This document shows positions 35,300-44,232 of a DNA stretch of 64,000 nt, piece by piece (the first letter of the stretch is position 1; each line of letters starts with the position of its first letter). The notes beneath the pieces were generated by a model, which did no database searches, was not told the origin of the DNA, and was given only the letters and a program-made list of their open reading frames with translations. Where the stretch lies: assembly GCA_029239605.1 (NCBI GenBank), contig JARBUO010000020.1, forward strand, positions 28,849 through 92,848, in the 5' to 3' direction. A program made the translations under genes and the position numbers. Source of the DNA: Bacillota bacterium (lineage in GTDB: Bacteria > Bacillota > Clostridia > Peptostreptococcales > Anaerovoracaceae).

Positions 35300-35749
35300 T
35301 CAGCTGTTTAGTATGTTTATGATTTCATCCGCAGTGTCGGCATCTGCCAGCGCACTGATTCGTGATTCTTTAGAAAGAAGTTCGGCTATTTTGGTCAATC
35401 GATGGATATGCGAGGTAGGATCGATACAACCGAAGCAAAGCACAACAAAAACAGGATCGTTCTCCGAGCCAAATTTTACAGGGGATGACAAGGTGATCAG
35501 GGACAGATCATTTCGAATAACGCCTCTGCCCGGGGCTGCATGAGCGATGGCAAGCATAGGAGCAATGACCACGTAAGGACCGTATTCTTCCAGCGATTCA
35601 ATCATATAATCAATATATTCCGGTTCGATGCTCCCCGCTTCCGCAAGGATGTTTCCTGCGCTGCGAATGGCATCCTCCCAGGTGGCTGCTGTTTCTTTTA
35701 CACGTATATGATCCTTTTGGAGTATTTCTTCCAAAAAAAGCCCTCCCAT
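35300..35749 (-). CDS. PTS EIIA component (fructose/mannitol-type fold)
   Basis: Cytosolic phosphocarrier of about 149 residues. The active histidine is in PMLAIAHAAPGRGV near residue 70. First gene of the EIIA-EIIB-EIIC operon. The start is uncertain: ATG 35749 or a TTG at 35734, which is better placed behind GGGAGGG. The same EIIA domain is present at the C-terminus of the divergent PRD regulator, with the matching motif IALAHAGPGDGV. Confidence 0.85.
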   Translation of the reverse strand: MGGLFLEEILQKDHIRVKETAATWEDAIRSAGNILAEAGSIEPEYIDYMIESLEEYGPYVVIAPMLAIAHAAPGRGVIRNDLSLITLSSPVKFGSENDPVFVVLCFGCIDPTSHIHRLTKIAELLSKESRISALADADTADEIINILNS

Positions 35750-35921
35750 CCTGTTGTTGATCCGTTTTGGATCTCATCTTCATCCTAACATTCTGCATCA
35801 AGTGTTCATAGTACACTTTCTTTCACAGATTCGGGAAGGAAATTTAACTTTATGCCAGGAATGGGAATAGTTAAAATATTTATAGCATAGGAATATTCTG
35901 CACCAAAGGAGGTATGATGAC

Positions 35922-37970
35922 TTGGTAAATAAGAAAACCTGCGAACTATTGACCATATTGATCAATTCTCCGATGCAGAAATTTAAGTATGACGATCTGG
36001 CACACCAGCTATCTGTCAGCACTCGTTCCATCAGAAATTACATGCAGGACGTAATCGCCTTTCTTGGAGAACACGAGCTCACTCATCTTGTCCAGGTAAC
36101 AAGCAAGGGGATTTCGTTTACAGGCAGCAGCAAAGACGGCAGTCTTATCGCTTCCCGCCTGATTGACAGAGACTTTTATCTTTACAAACTCTCTTTCGAG
36201 GAGCGGGTTTGCATCATTACGTTGAAGCTCCTTCTCTCGGACAAAGCATGCACCCTGTCTTCCCTGGAAAAGGAATTTAATGCAAGCAGGGTAACGCTGA
36301 TGAAGGATATGGAGCAGGTCCGTCTTCTGCTCAGACGCCATCAAATTGAAGTTCACGCATCTACAAGTCAAGGGTACCGCCTGATTGCAGCAGAGAAAGA
36401 CCGAAGGGAGTTGATAACACGAATCGCATTTCATTCTGCAGATTCCTTTCTTCTTTACGGCGGACAAATCAACATCTATGATTTCTTTATCAGTGAGTCC
36501 TGCTTCAAGGATGCCTTTTTTCAATCAGCGGCCGGAATTCTAAAGAATGCAGAGGATTATTTCGGAGCGTCAGTCTCGGACGCTCGCTTCGAGGAAATTC
36601 TTTTCACTTTGAAACTGGCTGTATCCCGCGTGAAGAGCGGCTTTCCCCTCCCTCAGGAGGTGGCAGAAGAGGAATCAGCCCGCAGACTCAGCACTTATAA
36701 AATCGCTCAGTTTATTTGCAATCGCGTGTCAGGTGAGGCTATGTTCTCCTTTCCGGAAAGCGAAACAGCCTGGCTTGCCCACAAACTATATGAATGTCAT
36801 TTTTATAGTAATAAAAATATTGAGGATAATTCCTGCATGCAGACCCATCTCGTCCTGATTAATTTTTTGGACCGAATCGGCAGAGAGCTCTCCATTCCCC
36901 TTGCCGGCGACGTTCAGCTTATCAATCAGCTCAGCAATCATTTAAAGGACATGAAGAAAGCGCACAATAACGGAATGACTCTGCGAAACGAATTTCGTGA
37001 TCAAATCGTCGCTGAATACAGTGCCTACTACCCTCTGGTACAAAAAAACTGCGGCGCTTTAGAAGCGCACTTCGGCTATCGCTTCAGCGATGACGAAATC
37101 GCGTATATACTGCTTTATCTTGCAGTCAGTGCAGCACGGTATTTCGATGAGGATACGGTGCCCAAGGTTATTGTTGTATGTCACAGCGGAATCGGAACCG
37201 CAAATTTTCTCGTAGAACAGCTGAAGACCTATTTCAATCTTCGGATTCTGGCCTCTACTTCTTCCCATAAGCTGCTCGATACCGCCAGAGCACTGGACTT
37301 TGATCTGATTATTTCTACCATAGTTCTTCCGGAGATGGAAAGCGGATGGATCAAAGTCTCTCCAATGCTGGATGACAATGATACCCTCAGTCTCCAGCGC
37401 ATATTGCTCAAGATAAAAAAAGAGAAGCGGAAAAAGCTGCTTACGCAAATAAAGGATAAGGAAACAAGAGAAACGGAATCCGAAGGGCATCTCCGGAAAC
37501 TTCAAGAAGTTTTTCCGGATCTTTGGGATCTTGAAGAAGTTTTCCCTGAGAAAAATATCCTTTTGGATGCAGAATGCAGCAATTGGAGAGAAGGAATCAA
37601 ATTGGCAGCTGGTCCCCTTCTTTCAGGAGGAAGTATCACGGAGCAGTATATTCGTGCCATTGAAGCCTCAGTTGTTGCCAACGGAGCTTATTTTGTTTTC
37701 TACCCTGGTATTGCTCTTGCGCACGCCGGACCGGGCGACGGTGTAAATCGATTCGAAATTTCTTTAGCGCGCCTCAATTCACCAGTCTGTTTTGGACATA
37801 AAACCAATGATCCTGTCCGATATATCCTCTGTTTTGGATCAACAACAAATCCAGAGGATGCGAATGTCGTTCTGAAGCTCATGAATCGCATCAGTACGGA
37901 AGGGTTCCTTGATGAACTGGATCAATATGGGGATAAAGCCCTGTTTTACAGGCAAATCCTCGGGATTTGA
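35922..37970 (+). CDS. PRD-containing transcriptional regulator with EIIB and EIIA domains (ManR/MtlR/LicR type)
   Basis: Protein of 682 residues that probably activates the divergent PTS operon. Order: HTH_11 (about 1-65, SVSTRSIRNYM), Mga-like second HTH (about 85-145), PRD1 (about 180-285), PRD2 (about 300-410), EIIB-like domain with the Cys in VVCHSGIGTANFL (about 425), and a C-terminal EIIA domain with His in IALAHAGPGDGV (about 600). Phosphorylation of PRDs by HPr and EIIs would couple activity to sugar supply. The start is a TTG (35922) with AGGAGG 9 nt upstream. The isomerase gene follows 95 bp downstream. Confidence 0.88.
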   Translation: MVNKKTCELLTILINSPMQKFKYDDLAHQLSVSTRSIRNYMQDVIAFLGEHELTHLVQVTSKGISFTGSSKDGSLIASRLIDRDFYLYKLSFEERVCIITLKLLLSDKACTLSSLEKEFNASRVTLMKDMEQVRLLLRRHQIEVHASTSQGYRLIAAEKDRRELITRIAFHSADSFLLYGGQINIYDFFISESCFKDAFFQSAAGILKNAEDYFGASVSDARFEEILFTLKLAVSRVKSGFPLPQEVAEEESARRLSTYKIAQFICNRVSGEAMFSFPESETAWLAHKLYECHFYSNKNIEDNSCMQTHLVLINFLDRIGRELSIPLAGDVQLINQLSNHLKDMKKAHNNGMTLRNEFRDQIVAEYSAYYPLVQKNCGALEAHFGYRFSDDEIAYILLYLAVSAARYFDEDTVPKVIVVCHSGIGTANFLVEQLKTYFNLRILASTSSHKLLDTARALDFDLIISTIVLPEMESGWIKVSPMLDDNDTLSLQRILLKIKKEKRKKLLTQIKDKETRETESEGHLRKLQEVFPDLWDLEEVFPEKNILLDAECSNWREGIKLAAGPLLSGGSITEQYIRAIEASVVANGAYFVFYPGIALAHAGPGDGVNRFEISLARLNSPVCFGHKTNDPVRYILCFGSTTNPEDANVVLKLMNRISTEGFLDELDQYGDKALFYRQILGI

Positions 37971-38064
37971 ATCTGAAGGGTTTGCCTTCAATGCAGAAGT
38001 TAAACAATACTGGAAAAGTTCATACTCCTAATGAAATTTTGAAATAGAAAGGAAGTGCGTCACC

Positions 38065-38856
38065 ATGCAAAAGGAAACTAAAATCACCCAGGGCAATGAT
38101 CCCATCCCGAAGAAAAGAAGCAAATGCTTTGATTATGCTGCACATCTGGTAAATATCCTAAGCCGTGTTGAGCAAACGCAATGGGAGTCCATTGATCAAA
38201 GCAGTTTTTCCATGGCAACTGCCATAACGAATGAGCGATCCGTCTTTGTCTTTGGCGCATCCCACGCGGGGATCCTTGCCCAGGAGATGTTCTACCGCAC
38301 AGGCGGCCTGGCTGTGCTTAACGCCATACTCCCCGCAGAGTTTATGCTGAATACCCGGCCGGTAACCCAGACCAGCGACATGGAAAAATTGGAGGGTTAT
38401 CCCACTGTCATTCTTAACAACACTCCCATTCAGGAGGGTGATATTCTGCTCCTCCACTCCGTATCGGGACGGAATACCGCAGCAATTGAGATGGCTGACG
38501 ATGCACGGAAGCGCGGGATCCTCACCATCGGCATCACGAATATGACCTATACTAGAGGTGTCACTTCACGGCATAAAAGCGGAAAAAAGCTCTGTGATCT
38601 TTGCGATATTGTCATTGATAACTGCGGAGATTTTGAAGATTCCAGCATGCTTCTGGAAGGAATGAATCAGAAAATTGCACCGACCTCAAGCGTCATTGGC
38701 TGCGCCATCGTCAATATGCTTCTGATCAGAACGGTAGAATATCTGCTGGAATTCGGTGTGGAGCCTCCCATCTTCCGCAGTGCCAATGTTGATGGCGGCT
38801 TTGAATTCAACAAGCTCCTATTTGAAAAATATAAAGATCGGATTCACTATATGTAA
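38065..38856 (+). CDS. SIS-domain sugar isomerase (UPF0309-like)
   Basis: Cytosolic protein of 263 residues with a SIS fold: the phosphosugar-binding loops are seen in FVFGASHAGILAQEMFYRTG and LLLHSVSGRNTAAIEMA. Proteins of this type are encoded beside PTS systems and isomerise or sense phosphosugars. Here it follows the PRD regulator and is divergent from the PTS operon, so it may process the imported phosphorylated sugar. RBS AAGGAAGTG. Confidence 0.8.
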   Translation: MQKETKITQGNDPIPKKRSKCFDYAAHLVNILSRVEQTQWESIDQSSFSMATAITNERSVFVFGASHAGILAQEMFYRTGGLAVLNAILPAEFMLNTRPVTQTSDMEKLEGYPTVILNNTPIQEGDILLLHSVSGRNTAAIEMADDARKRGILTIGITNMTYTRGVTSRHKSGKKLCDLCDIVIDNCGDFEDSSMLLEGMNQKIAPTSSVIGCAIVNMLLIRTVEYLLEFGVEPPIFRSANVDGGFEFNKLLFEKYKDRIHYM

Positions 38857-38969
38857 GAAATTTTCCGTTTGAGACATTGTTTAACATTCAAGGATGGGGG
38901 AATTTATATATCGATAAAGGTAATTCAGGATGTGATTACCAAACTTATTTACATACAGGAGGTGCAGAT

Positions 38970-39350
38970 ATGCCCAATTTTGCAAATCCCTTTCAGGGAA
39001 ACGTTAACCGAAAGCTGACAAAGGAAGAGCTGATCCAAGCAATCCGCCTCGACATCGCAGGAGAGCTTGAAGCCATCTACGTTTATGACGCTCATGTTTT
39101 AGCTACGGATGATCCTGTAGCGAAAAAGGTAATTGCCGATATTCGGGATGAAGAAAAAGCACACGTGGGAGAACTTATGACACTCTTGCGTTATCTAGAC
39201 CCGATGGAAGCAGCGCATTTCGCCTCAGGTGAAGGCGAAGTCAAAGAAATGCTGGAGGATTTAGGAATCATTTCAGCCGAATCAGACGGCTTAATATCTG
39301 ATTCCGCCCATGGACCAGCAGAAAGTGTCGGTAGTCTGATCAAGGAATAA
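38970..39350 (+). CDS. Encapsulated ferritin-like protein (EncFtn) with encapsulin targeting peptide
   Basis: Protein of 126 residues: a two-helix ferritin-like domain that assembles into an iron-oxidising ring inside an encapsulin shell. DIAGELEAIYVYDAH and RDEEKAHVGEL supply the Glu, Glu and His ferroxidase ligands; the following TLLRYLDP is typical of the family. The C-terminal SVGSLIKE matches the cargo-loading peptide of encapsulin cargo proteins, joined by a flexible linker. ACAGGAGGTG precedes the ATG at 38970; an upstream in-frame ATG at 38877 lacks an RBS. The shell gene starts 12 bp downstream. Confidence 0.9.
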   Translation: MPNFANPFQGNVNRKLTKEELIQAIRLDIAGELEAIYVYDAHVLATDDPVAKKVIADIRDEEKAHVGELMTLLRYLDPMEAAHFASGEGEVKEMLEDLGIISAESDGLISDSAHGPAESVGSLIKE

Positions 39351-39362
39351 GGAGGTAAGGAA

Positions 39363-40181
39363 ATGGATTTTTTATCAAGAGAAAGTGCTCCCTTTTCGGG
39401 CGAGCTTTGGAATAAGATTGACGAAACCGTTGTTGCAACAGCACGTCGTGTATTGACCGGAAGAAGAATCTTGAACCTTTATGGACCGTTAGGTGCGGAA
39501 ACCCTAAGTGTAGCCGTTGATGACTTGAGTCAGAGAGGACAAACAGAAGAAGATGGTGCTTTGATCAAAACGGGATCCCGTAGATATCTGGAACTGCCTC
39601 TGATCTTTAGCGATTTTACGCTCTATTGGAGAGATCTAGAAAACAGTTTGAAAAACAATCTGCCTCTAGACTTATCTGCAGCTTCCGAAGCAGCCGTGCA
39701 GTGTGCTTCAAAAGAAGACGAACTCATCTTCTTTGGCAGCAAAAAGCTAGGTTATGACGGCATCTTTACCGTCAAAGGGTCCTCACAGATCAAAATGAGT
39801 GATTGGGATACAGGAGAAAATCCCTTTTCTGATATTGCAAAAGGTGTTGAACTGCTTACAGAGAAGGGCTTTTTCGGCAGATTGGCTCTGGTGCTCAGCC
39901 CGAATCTTTATACAAAGCTGCAGAGGATCCAGCCCGGAACCGGACGCATGGAAGTGGAACGGGTCGCTAGTCTTGTAGATGGAAATATCTTCAGGTCGCC
40001 AGTTCTGGGAAGCGATAAAGCAGCACTAATCTGCACGGAACCACAAAACATCGATCTTGCTGTCGGTCAGGATTTTTCAACAGCATATCTGGAATTAAAG
40101 GACCTCAATCATACACTCAGAATTATTGAAACAATACTGCCTCGCATCAAGCGTGCTGATGCAATTGTTATCTACGATTAA
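39363..40181 (+). CDS. Encapsulin shell protein (family 1, linocin/HK97 fold)
   Basis: Protein of 272 residues that self-assembles into an icosahedral nanocompartment. The start FLSRESAPFSGELWNKID, the GRRILNLYGPLG segment, the RRYLELPLIFSDFTLYWRD stretch and the end GQDFSTAYLELKDLNHTLR are all encapsulin family features. Length matches family 1 shells (about 265-285). RBS AAGGAGG. Together with the upstream ferritin it would make an iron-storage compartment that also limits Fenton chemistry. Confidence 0.93.
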   Translation: MDFLSRESAPFSGELWNKIDETVVATARRVLTGRRILNLYGPLGAETLSVAVDDLSQRGQTEEDGALIKTGSRRYLELPLIFSDFTLYWRDLENSLKNNLPLDLSAASEAAVQCASKEDELIFFGSKKLGYDGIFTVKGSSQIKMSDWDTGENPFSDIAKGVELLTEKGFFGRLALVLSPNLYTKLQRIQPGTGRMEVERVASLVDGNIFRSPVLGSDKAALICTEPQNIDLAVGQDFSTAYLELKDLNHTLRIIETILPRIKRADAIVIYD

Positions 40182-40378
40182 TCTGTTGAATGTCTGACAA
40201 GCCTGCTTAAAATCAAGCTTCTTAAGTTTAACAGGGTGACTTCAAAGATAGGCCTGACCGCCTGCCGGCAGCTCCCACTCTTTGAAGCACCCTGCTTTTG
40301 TTTCGATACCCGATCTAAACGAAAAATAAATTCGTCCTTTCACGCATTAGTTGGTCATCATTCTCTGCACTTCTCAGA

Positions 40379-41200
40379 TCATTCTGCGATGATTTCCTTT
40401 GCCATATTGATAAACGCATCCTTTTCAACAGCAAAGCCATTGTCCATGAGGTTGTAAACAATACCATCCTTGACCCAGCTCAGGTACTGAACCTCTGACA
40501 CTTCTACTTCCTCAGAACCTTCGCTGATCCACATTTTCTCCTGGTCTACCAGTTTCTGTTCTTCCGCTGTGGGAACATAGCCTTGGGGCACGACCTTAAA
40601 GGTAACTTTGGAATAAATCAGGCTCATATCCCCGCAGGCGACTGTTTCTTCATTGGCCCCAAGATTGGTATTGTTTATGCCCTGCGTCTCAGGGTCTGTG
40701 CTCAAACTGATATACTGTTTTTTGGAGGCACCATCCTTCGTATAGTAGAAATTGATTCCCTCGCACTCACTTACCTTGTTGTTGTCTCCGTCCAAAGCCT
40801 GGGTGCTTGATACTGAAGCATCTTTAAAGTAAAATCCGTTTGTGAAGGATTCCACATAGTTCGGAACGTAATTCACTGCCTTTTCCACCTGTTTTGCCGT
40901 GGGAAATTCGTCAAACGCATCTTTGGATGTACTTACCAAGCTGCTGATTTGTGTGGCTGCAAAGCTGGTTGCAGCAGTCAGGATGACGAGCAAGGAAGCC
41001 ACAATAACCGGCTTCATTCCTTTTCCTCCCATACGTCTGAAAAATCCTTTATTCATTGTTAAATACCCCTTTTCTTTCTCATTAATTTCAGCATGTATCC
41101 TGCTGAGCAGGAATTCCGGGACAACCGCTTCCCGTGCCTTGTCCTGCAATGCTTCTGCTATCCTTCGGTCAATGACCGGATTCGTATCCGGCTTTCCCAT
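40379..41200 (-). CDS. Putative membrane-anchored anti-sigma factor
   Basis: Protein of 273 residues with a cytosolic N-terminus of about 60 residues, one membrane helix (about 64-84, PVIVASLLVILTAATSFAA) and an extracellular domain of about 190 residues that resembles the DUF4367-type sensor domains of clostridial anti-sigma factors (YLSWVKDGIVYNLMDNG). Its ATG lies 32 bp inside the sigma gene, preceded by GGGGAGG, so translation is coupled. Exact Pfam family not certain. Confidence 0.75.
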   Translation of the reverse strand: MGKPDTNPVIDRRIAEALQDKAREAVVPEFLLSRIHAEINEKEKGYLTMNKGFFRRMGGKGMKPVIVASLLVILTAATSFAATQISSLVSTSKDAFDEFPTAKQVEKAVNYVPNYVESFTNGFYFKDASVSSTQALDGDNNKVSECEGINFYYTKDGASKKQYISLSTDPETQGINNTNLGANEETVACGDMSLIYSKVTFKVVPQGYVPTAEEQKLVDQEKMWISEGSEEVEVSEVQYLSWVKDGIVYNLMDNGFAVEKDAFINMAKEIIAE

Positions 41201-41753
41201 AATATTCCTCCCCTTTCACGTTTAAGCGCTCCAGATTATTTTTCAATATCTTGCGGGCAAAATACAGTCTGGATTTTACGGTACCTTCCAGGCACCCCAT
41301 GACTTCCGCTATCTCTTTCGTGCTCAGCTCACCGTAATAATAAAGCATCACTGCAGTCCGTTTCTTCTCATCCAGACGATGAATCTGGCGATAGAGCAGT
41401 TCGGACATTTCCTGCTGCAGATACATCTGCTCACTGCTGATTTCCCGGTTTGAATCACCCTTCTCCGGCAGATCCGATACGGGAATGTTCCTGTTTTCCA
41501 ATTTGGAATACCGCCACGCGGTGCGGACCAGAAGTCTGTAAAACCATGTTTTGAAGCGTTCCGGGTCTCTCAGACCTCGTATTTCCAAATAGCATTTTAC
41601 AAAAGCTTCTTGCGCCACATCCTCTGCCGTCGCCTGATTTCCGGTGATCAGGTACGCGGTTCTCACCGCTTTGGCCTTATAACGATCGAAGATTCTGCCG
41701 AAAGAGTCCGCGTCGCCGTTCTGGATCCTGATAATCAGTTCGGATTCATTCAT
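41169..41753 (-). CDS. ECF-type RNA polymerase sigma factor
   Basis: Protein of 194 residues. Region 2: AEDVAQEAFVKCYLEIRGL and ERFKTWFYRLLVRTAWRY; region 4: LDEKKRTAVMLYYYGELSTK with the HTH AEVMGCLEGTVKSRLYFAR. Start at 41753 chosen for AAGGAGGGG just upstream; an in-frame ATG 24 codons earlier runs through the likely promoter. Second sigma/anti-sigma pair in the window. Confidence 0.9.
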   Translation of the reverse strand: MNESELIIRIQNGDADSFGRIFDRYKAKAVRTAYLITGNQATAEDVAQEAFVKCYLEIRGLRDPERFKTWFYRLLVRTAWRYSKLENRNIPVSDLPEKGDSNREISSEQMYLQQEMSELLYRQIHRLDEKKRTAVMLYYYGELSTKEIAEVMGCLEGTVKSRLYFARKILKNNLERLNVKGEEYYGKAGYESGH

Positions 41754-41780
41754 GAAATCCCCTCCTTGTTTGGTGCACCT

Positions 41781-41814
41781 GTATATAAGAGCACCGGGGC
41801 TGGCAATCGGTTCA
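41781..41814 (-). promoter_or_regulatory. Candidate ECF promoter of the sigma/anti-sigma operon
   Basis: On the minus strand TGAACC lies in a T-rich context (TTTTTTGAACCGATT) and is followed 19 bp later by CTTATA, about 30 bp before the sigma gene start. An AAC-type -35 is typical of ECF promoters, so autoregulation is plausible. The -10 is not a classic ECF CGTC. Confidence 0.35.
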
Positions 41815-41991
41815 AAAAATATCATAAATATTTTATATCTTAATTTCCTATTCAGAATAACGTCCTTCAGCTGAGGTGCTTACGCTGCAGCCTTATGCGG
41901 TGCCATTTCCGGAAAAGAGCGGCCGGCAAAGCAGTGATTTCAAACCTGTCGGCGAGCTATTTTATTTGAGTATGGATCGGTAACCACAAAA

Positions 41992-42047
41992 AGGAAAGAG
42001 GGGATTTCAAATAGATTTAAAAATCTATTTGAAATCCCCTCTTTCCT
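41992..42047 (-). terminator. Long perfect hairpin behind the EamA gene
   Basis: A 27-bp perfectly paired inverted repeat with a 2-nt loop, 14 bp after the stop codon. It is longer than a usual intrinsic terminator and the T-tract is poor, so it may also be an RNA-stabilising or processing element. Confidence 0.7.
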
Positions 42048-42061
42048 GTAAACAAATGTAT

Positions 42062-43006
42062 CTAAAGAGATGGCCTGATGGGTACAGCAGGCTCATTCAC
42101 TTTATCGCTTAATGGTTCGGCCTGATCTGCAGCAGGTTCCTCTGGTATCAGTGACGCCATAACGATGCTCGTCATGATCAGTCCGGCACCGATGAGGCCC
42201 TTACCCGACAACACTTCACCTAAAAGGAAGTACGATGCAATCGCCGTAAAAATCGGTTCTGAGCAGAAAGCCATAGCAACATAGGTCGGCGGCACCTTCC
42301 GAAGTGCGATGTTCTGCAGAAGATATGCGATACAGGTGCAGCCCACCGCCAGATAGATGATTACTCCCCAGCCAACCATGGGTATACTTGCAAAGCTGGG
42401 TATCTCCTCAAAAATCAGTGCAAACACTGTGCAGAACAGACCGGTAAACCCAGCCTGCATGACTGTAATCGTAAAGGGATCATTGTCCTGCAGATATTTA
42501 GAACTGAATACCAGCATACATGCTCCCGCAATTGCACAAAGGATTCCAAAGAATTCTCCAAGTCCGAAAACAAAACTTCCGTCTCCGCTGCAAAGCAAAT
42601 AGAGACCAACGGTCACAATGATGATAGGAAGCGCATGCTTCTTATCAATCTTTGCCTTCAGTACAAAATAGGAAAGAAACGGGGTAAAGAGCACTGCTGT
42701 GGACATTAGGAACCCTGCAGTTGTTGCGGTTGTATAGATTAATGAAAAAGCACAGGTAATAAAGCAAGCCGCAGTAAACGCTGAAATCACAAGGTATGAA
42801 ACCATCTTTTTCCTCGAGAGGTTCGCTTTCAGTCTTTTTGCAAAGAACGGCAGTAATAGAAAAAAAGCTAACAGATAGCGTACCGCCAGGCAAAACAGCG
42901 GAGGAACCACTTCCAGACCGATCTTCATGATGGGATTTCCAACACCCCAAATAAAGCATTCCAGCAGCAGGAGTGATCCATAAAATATTGTACTCTTTCG
43001 TTCCAT
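42062..43006 (-). CDS. EamA/DMT-family transporter (ten helices)
   Basis: Integral membrane protein of about 314 residues with ten predicted helices in two EamA repeats (first around IFYGSLLLLECFIWGVGNPI, second from LGEFFGILCAIAGACMLVFS). DMT transporters export or import small metabolites; the substrate is unknown. The ATG at 43006 is preceded by GGTGAAG; an upstream in-frame ATG would add 15 residues. Divergent from the LysR gene, its likely regulator. Confidence 0.85.
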   Translation of the reverse strand: MERKSTIFYGSLLLLECFIWGVGNPIMKIGLEVVPPLFCLAVRYLLAFFLLLPFFAKRLKANLSRKKMVSYLVISAFTAACFITCAFSLIYTTATTAGFLMSTAVLFTPFLSYFVLKAKIDKKHALPIIIVTVGLYLLCSGDGSFVFGLGEFFGILCAIAGACMLVFSSKYLQDNDPFTITVMQAGFTGLFCTVFALIFEEIPSFASIPMVGWGVIIYLAVGCTCIAYLLQNIALRKVPPTYVAMAFCSEPIFTAIASYFLLGEVLSGKGLIGAGLIMTSIVMASLIPEEPAADQAEPLSDKVNEPAVPIRPSL

Positions 43007-43167
43007 TTCTTCACCAGCCTTCCCAGCAAGCAACGATTCCAATGCAGCCAAGTTTCTGCATCATCTTATTGCAATTCACCACGTTATATACTATAATACA
43101 TTCCAGGTTATAAGTAAAACGAGATTTTCCTTTATCAAATTAAAGAAAGTCTTGCATGGTGGTGGAC

Positions 43168-44064
43168 ATGAATAATCAAAAATATGAAGCATTTATTAAA
43201 ACCGCAGAGCTCGGCAGTTTTAAAAAGGCTGCGGAAGCCCTTGGCTACACCCAGGCAGGTATCAGCTATATTTTAAATACATTGGAGGATGAATTGGACG
43301 TTCCTCTCTTCATTCGGGATTACGGCGGTGCCCGGTTGACTTCTGACGGAGAACAGCTTCTCCCATGGATTCGGGACGTCTGCAATAGTGAGCGCAGGCT
43401 GCAGGCTAAGCTCACTGAGTTGAAAAGACTGGAATCGGGTACCATTCGTGTTGCAGCATTTACAAGCGTATCAATCCACTGGCTTCCGGGAATGATTCAG
43501 ACCTTTTTAAGAGATCATCCCAAGGTAGAGTTCGATCTGCGCTGGTCCGATGATATTGATGAACTGGAACGACTGATTCGCAGAGGCGATGTGGACTGCG
43601 GCTTTCTGATTCTGCCTGCGAAAAGCAATTTGGAGATCATCCATTTGAAAAGTGATCCTTTTGTTGTGATTCTTCCGGTAGATCATCCCCTGTCCGGTGC
43701 TCCCTTTTATCCAATTTCAGCTCTTTCCCAGTACCCCTACATTGAGCTGAAGGAAGGTGTTTACTCGGAAATGAATGAAGTGTTCTCCCGGCATGGAATC
43801 AAGCCGAACGTTTACATGACCGCTGAAAATGATCATGCCGTAATGGCTCTGGTCAGCAAAGGATTCGGCTTCAGTATTTTTCCCGAGTTGAGCCTGCGAG
43901 GGCCAACCTTTCCGCTGATTCATAAAGAACTTGAAGTGCAGGCTTATCGGGAACTTGCCATCGCCATCCGTTCAAGGGAAACCGCATCAGCTGCCACTTT
44001 GGACTTCATCAGCTCAGTGCAGCAATGGGTCAGGGATTTCTATGACAGAGAACCAAGGCTTTAG
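43168..44064 (+). CDS. LysR-family transcriptional regulator
   Basis: About 298 residues. N-terminal winged HTH (ELGSFKKAAEALGYTQAGIS), then a periplasmic-binding-like effector domain (SGTIRVAAFTSVSIHWLPGM onward). The arrangement, divergent from the EamA transporter with about 160 bp between, suggests it controls that gene. I prefer the ATG at 43168 (TGGTGG upstream); an ATG four codons earlier is possible. Confidence 0.88.
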   Translation: MNNQKYEAFIKTAELGSFKKAAEALGYTQAGISYILNTLEDELDVPLFIRDYGGARLTSDGEQLLPWIRDVCNSERRLQAKLTELKRLESGTIRVAAFTSVSIHWLPGMIQTFLRDHPKVEFDLRWSDDIDELERLIRRGDVDCGFLILPAKSNLEIIHLKSDPFVVILPVDHPLSGAPFYPISALSQYPYIELKEGVYSEMNEVFSRHGIKPNVYMTAENDHAVMALVSKGFGFSIFPELSLRGPTFPLIHKELEVQAYRELAIAIRSRETASAATLDFISSVQQWVRDFYDREPRL

Positions 44065-44143
44065 AATGGTGCAACCTGAGGATTAGAGAGGCTGGGCTGC
44101 AGGCCCTCACACCAGGGAATTGCGGTTCCCGAATCAAGAAAGT

Positions 44144-44181
44144 AAAACGACATCCTTCCCGGCTTTGGAGGGTGTCGTTTT
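44144..44181. terminator. Bidirectional terminator between LysR and the sugar permease gene
   Basis: Stem AAAACGACATCCT / AGGGTGTCGTTTT (one G-U pair) with a 12-nt loop between convergent genes. Confidence 0.8.
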
Positions 44182-44232
44182 GCTTTGAGGAGAAGAAAAA
44201 TGTACAATCTATCATAACTTGTAAGGAACAAG

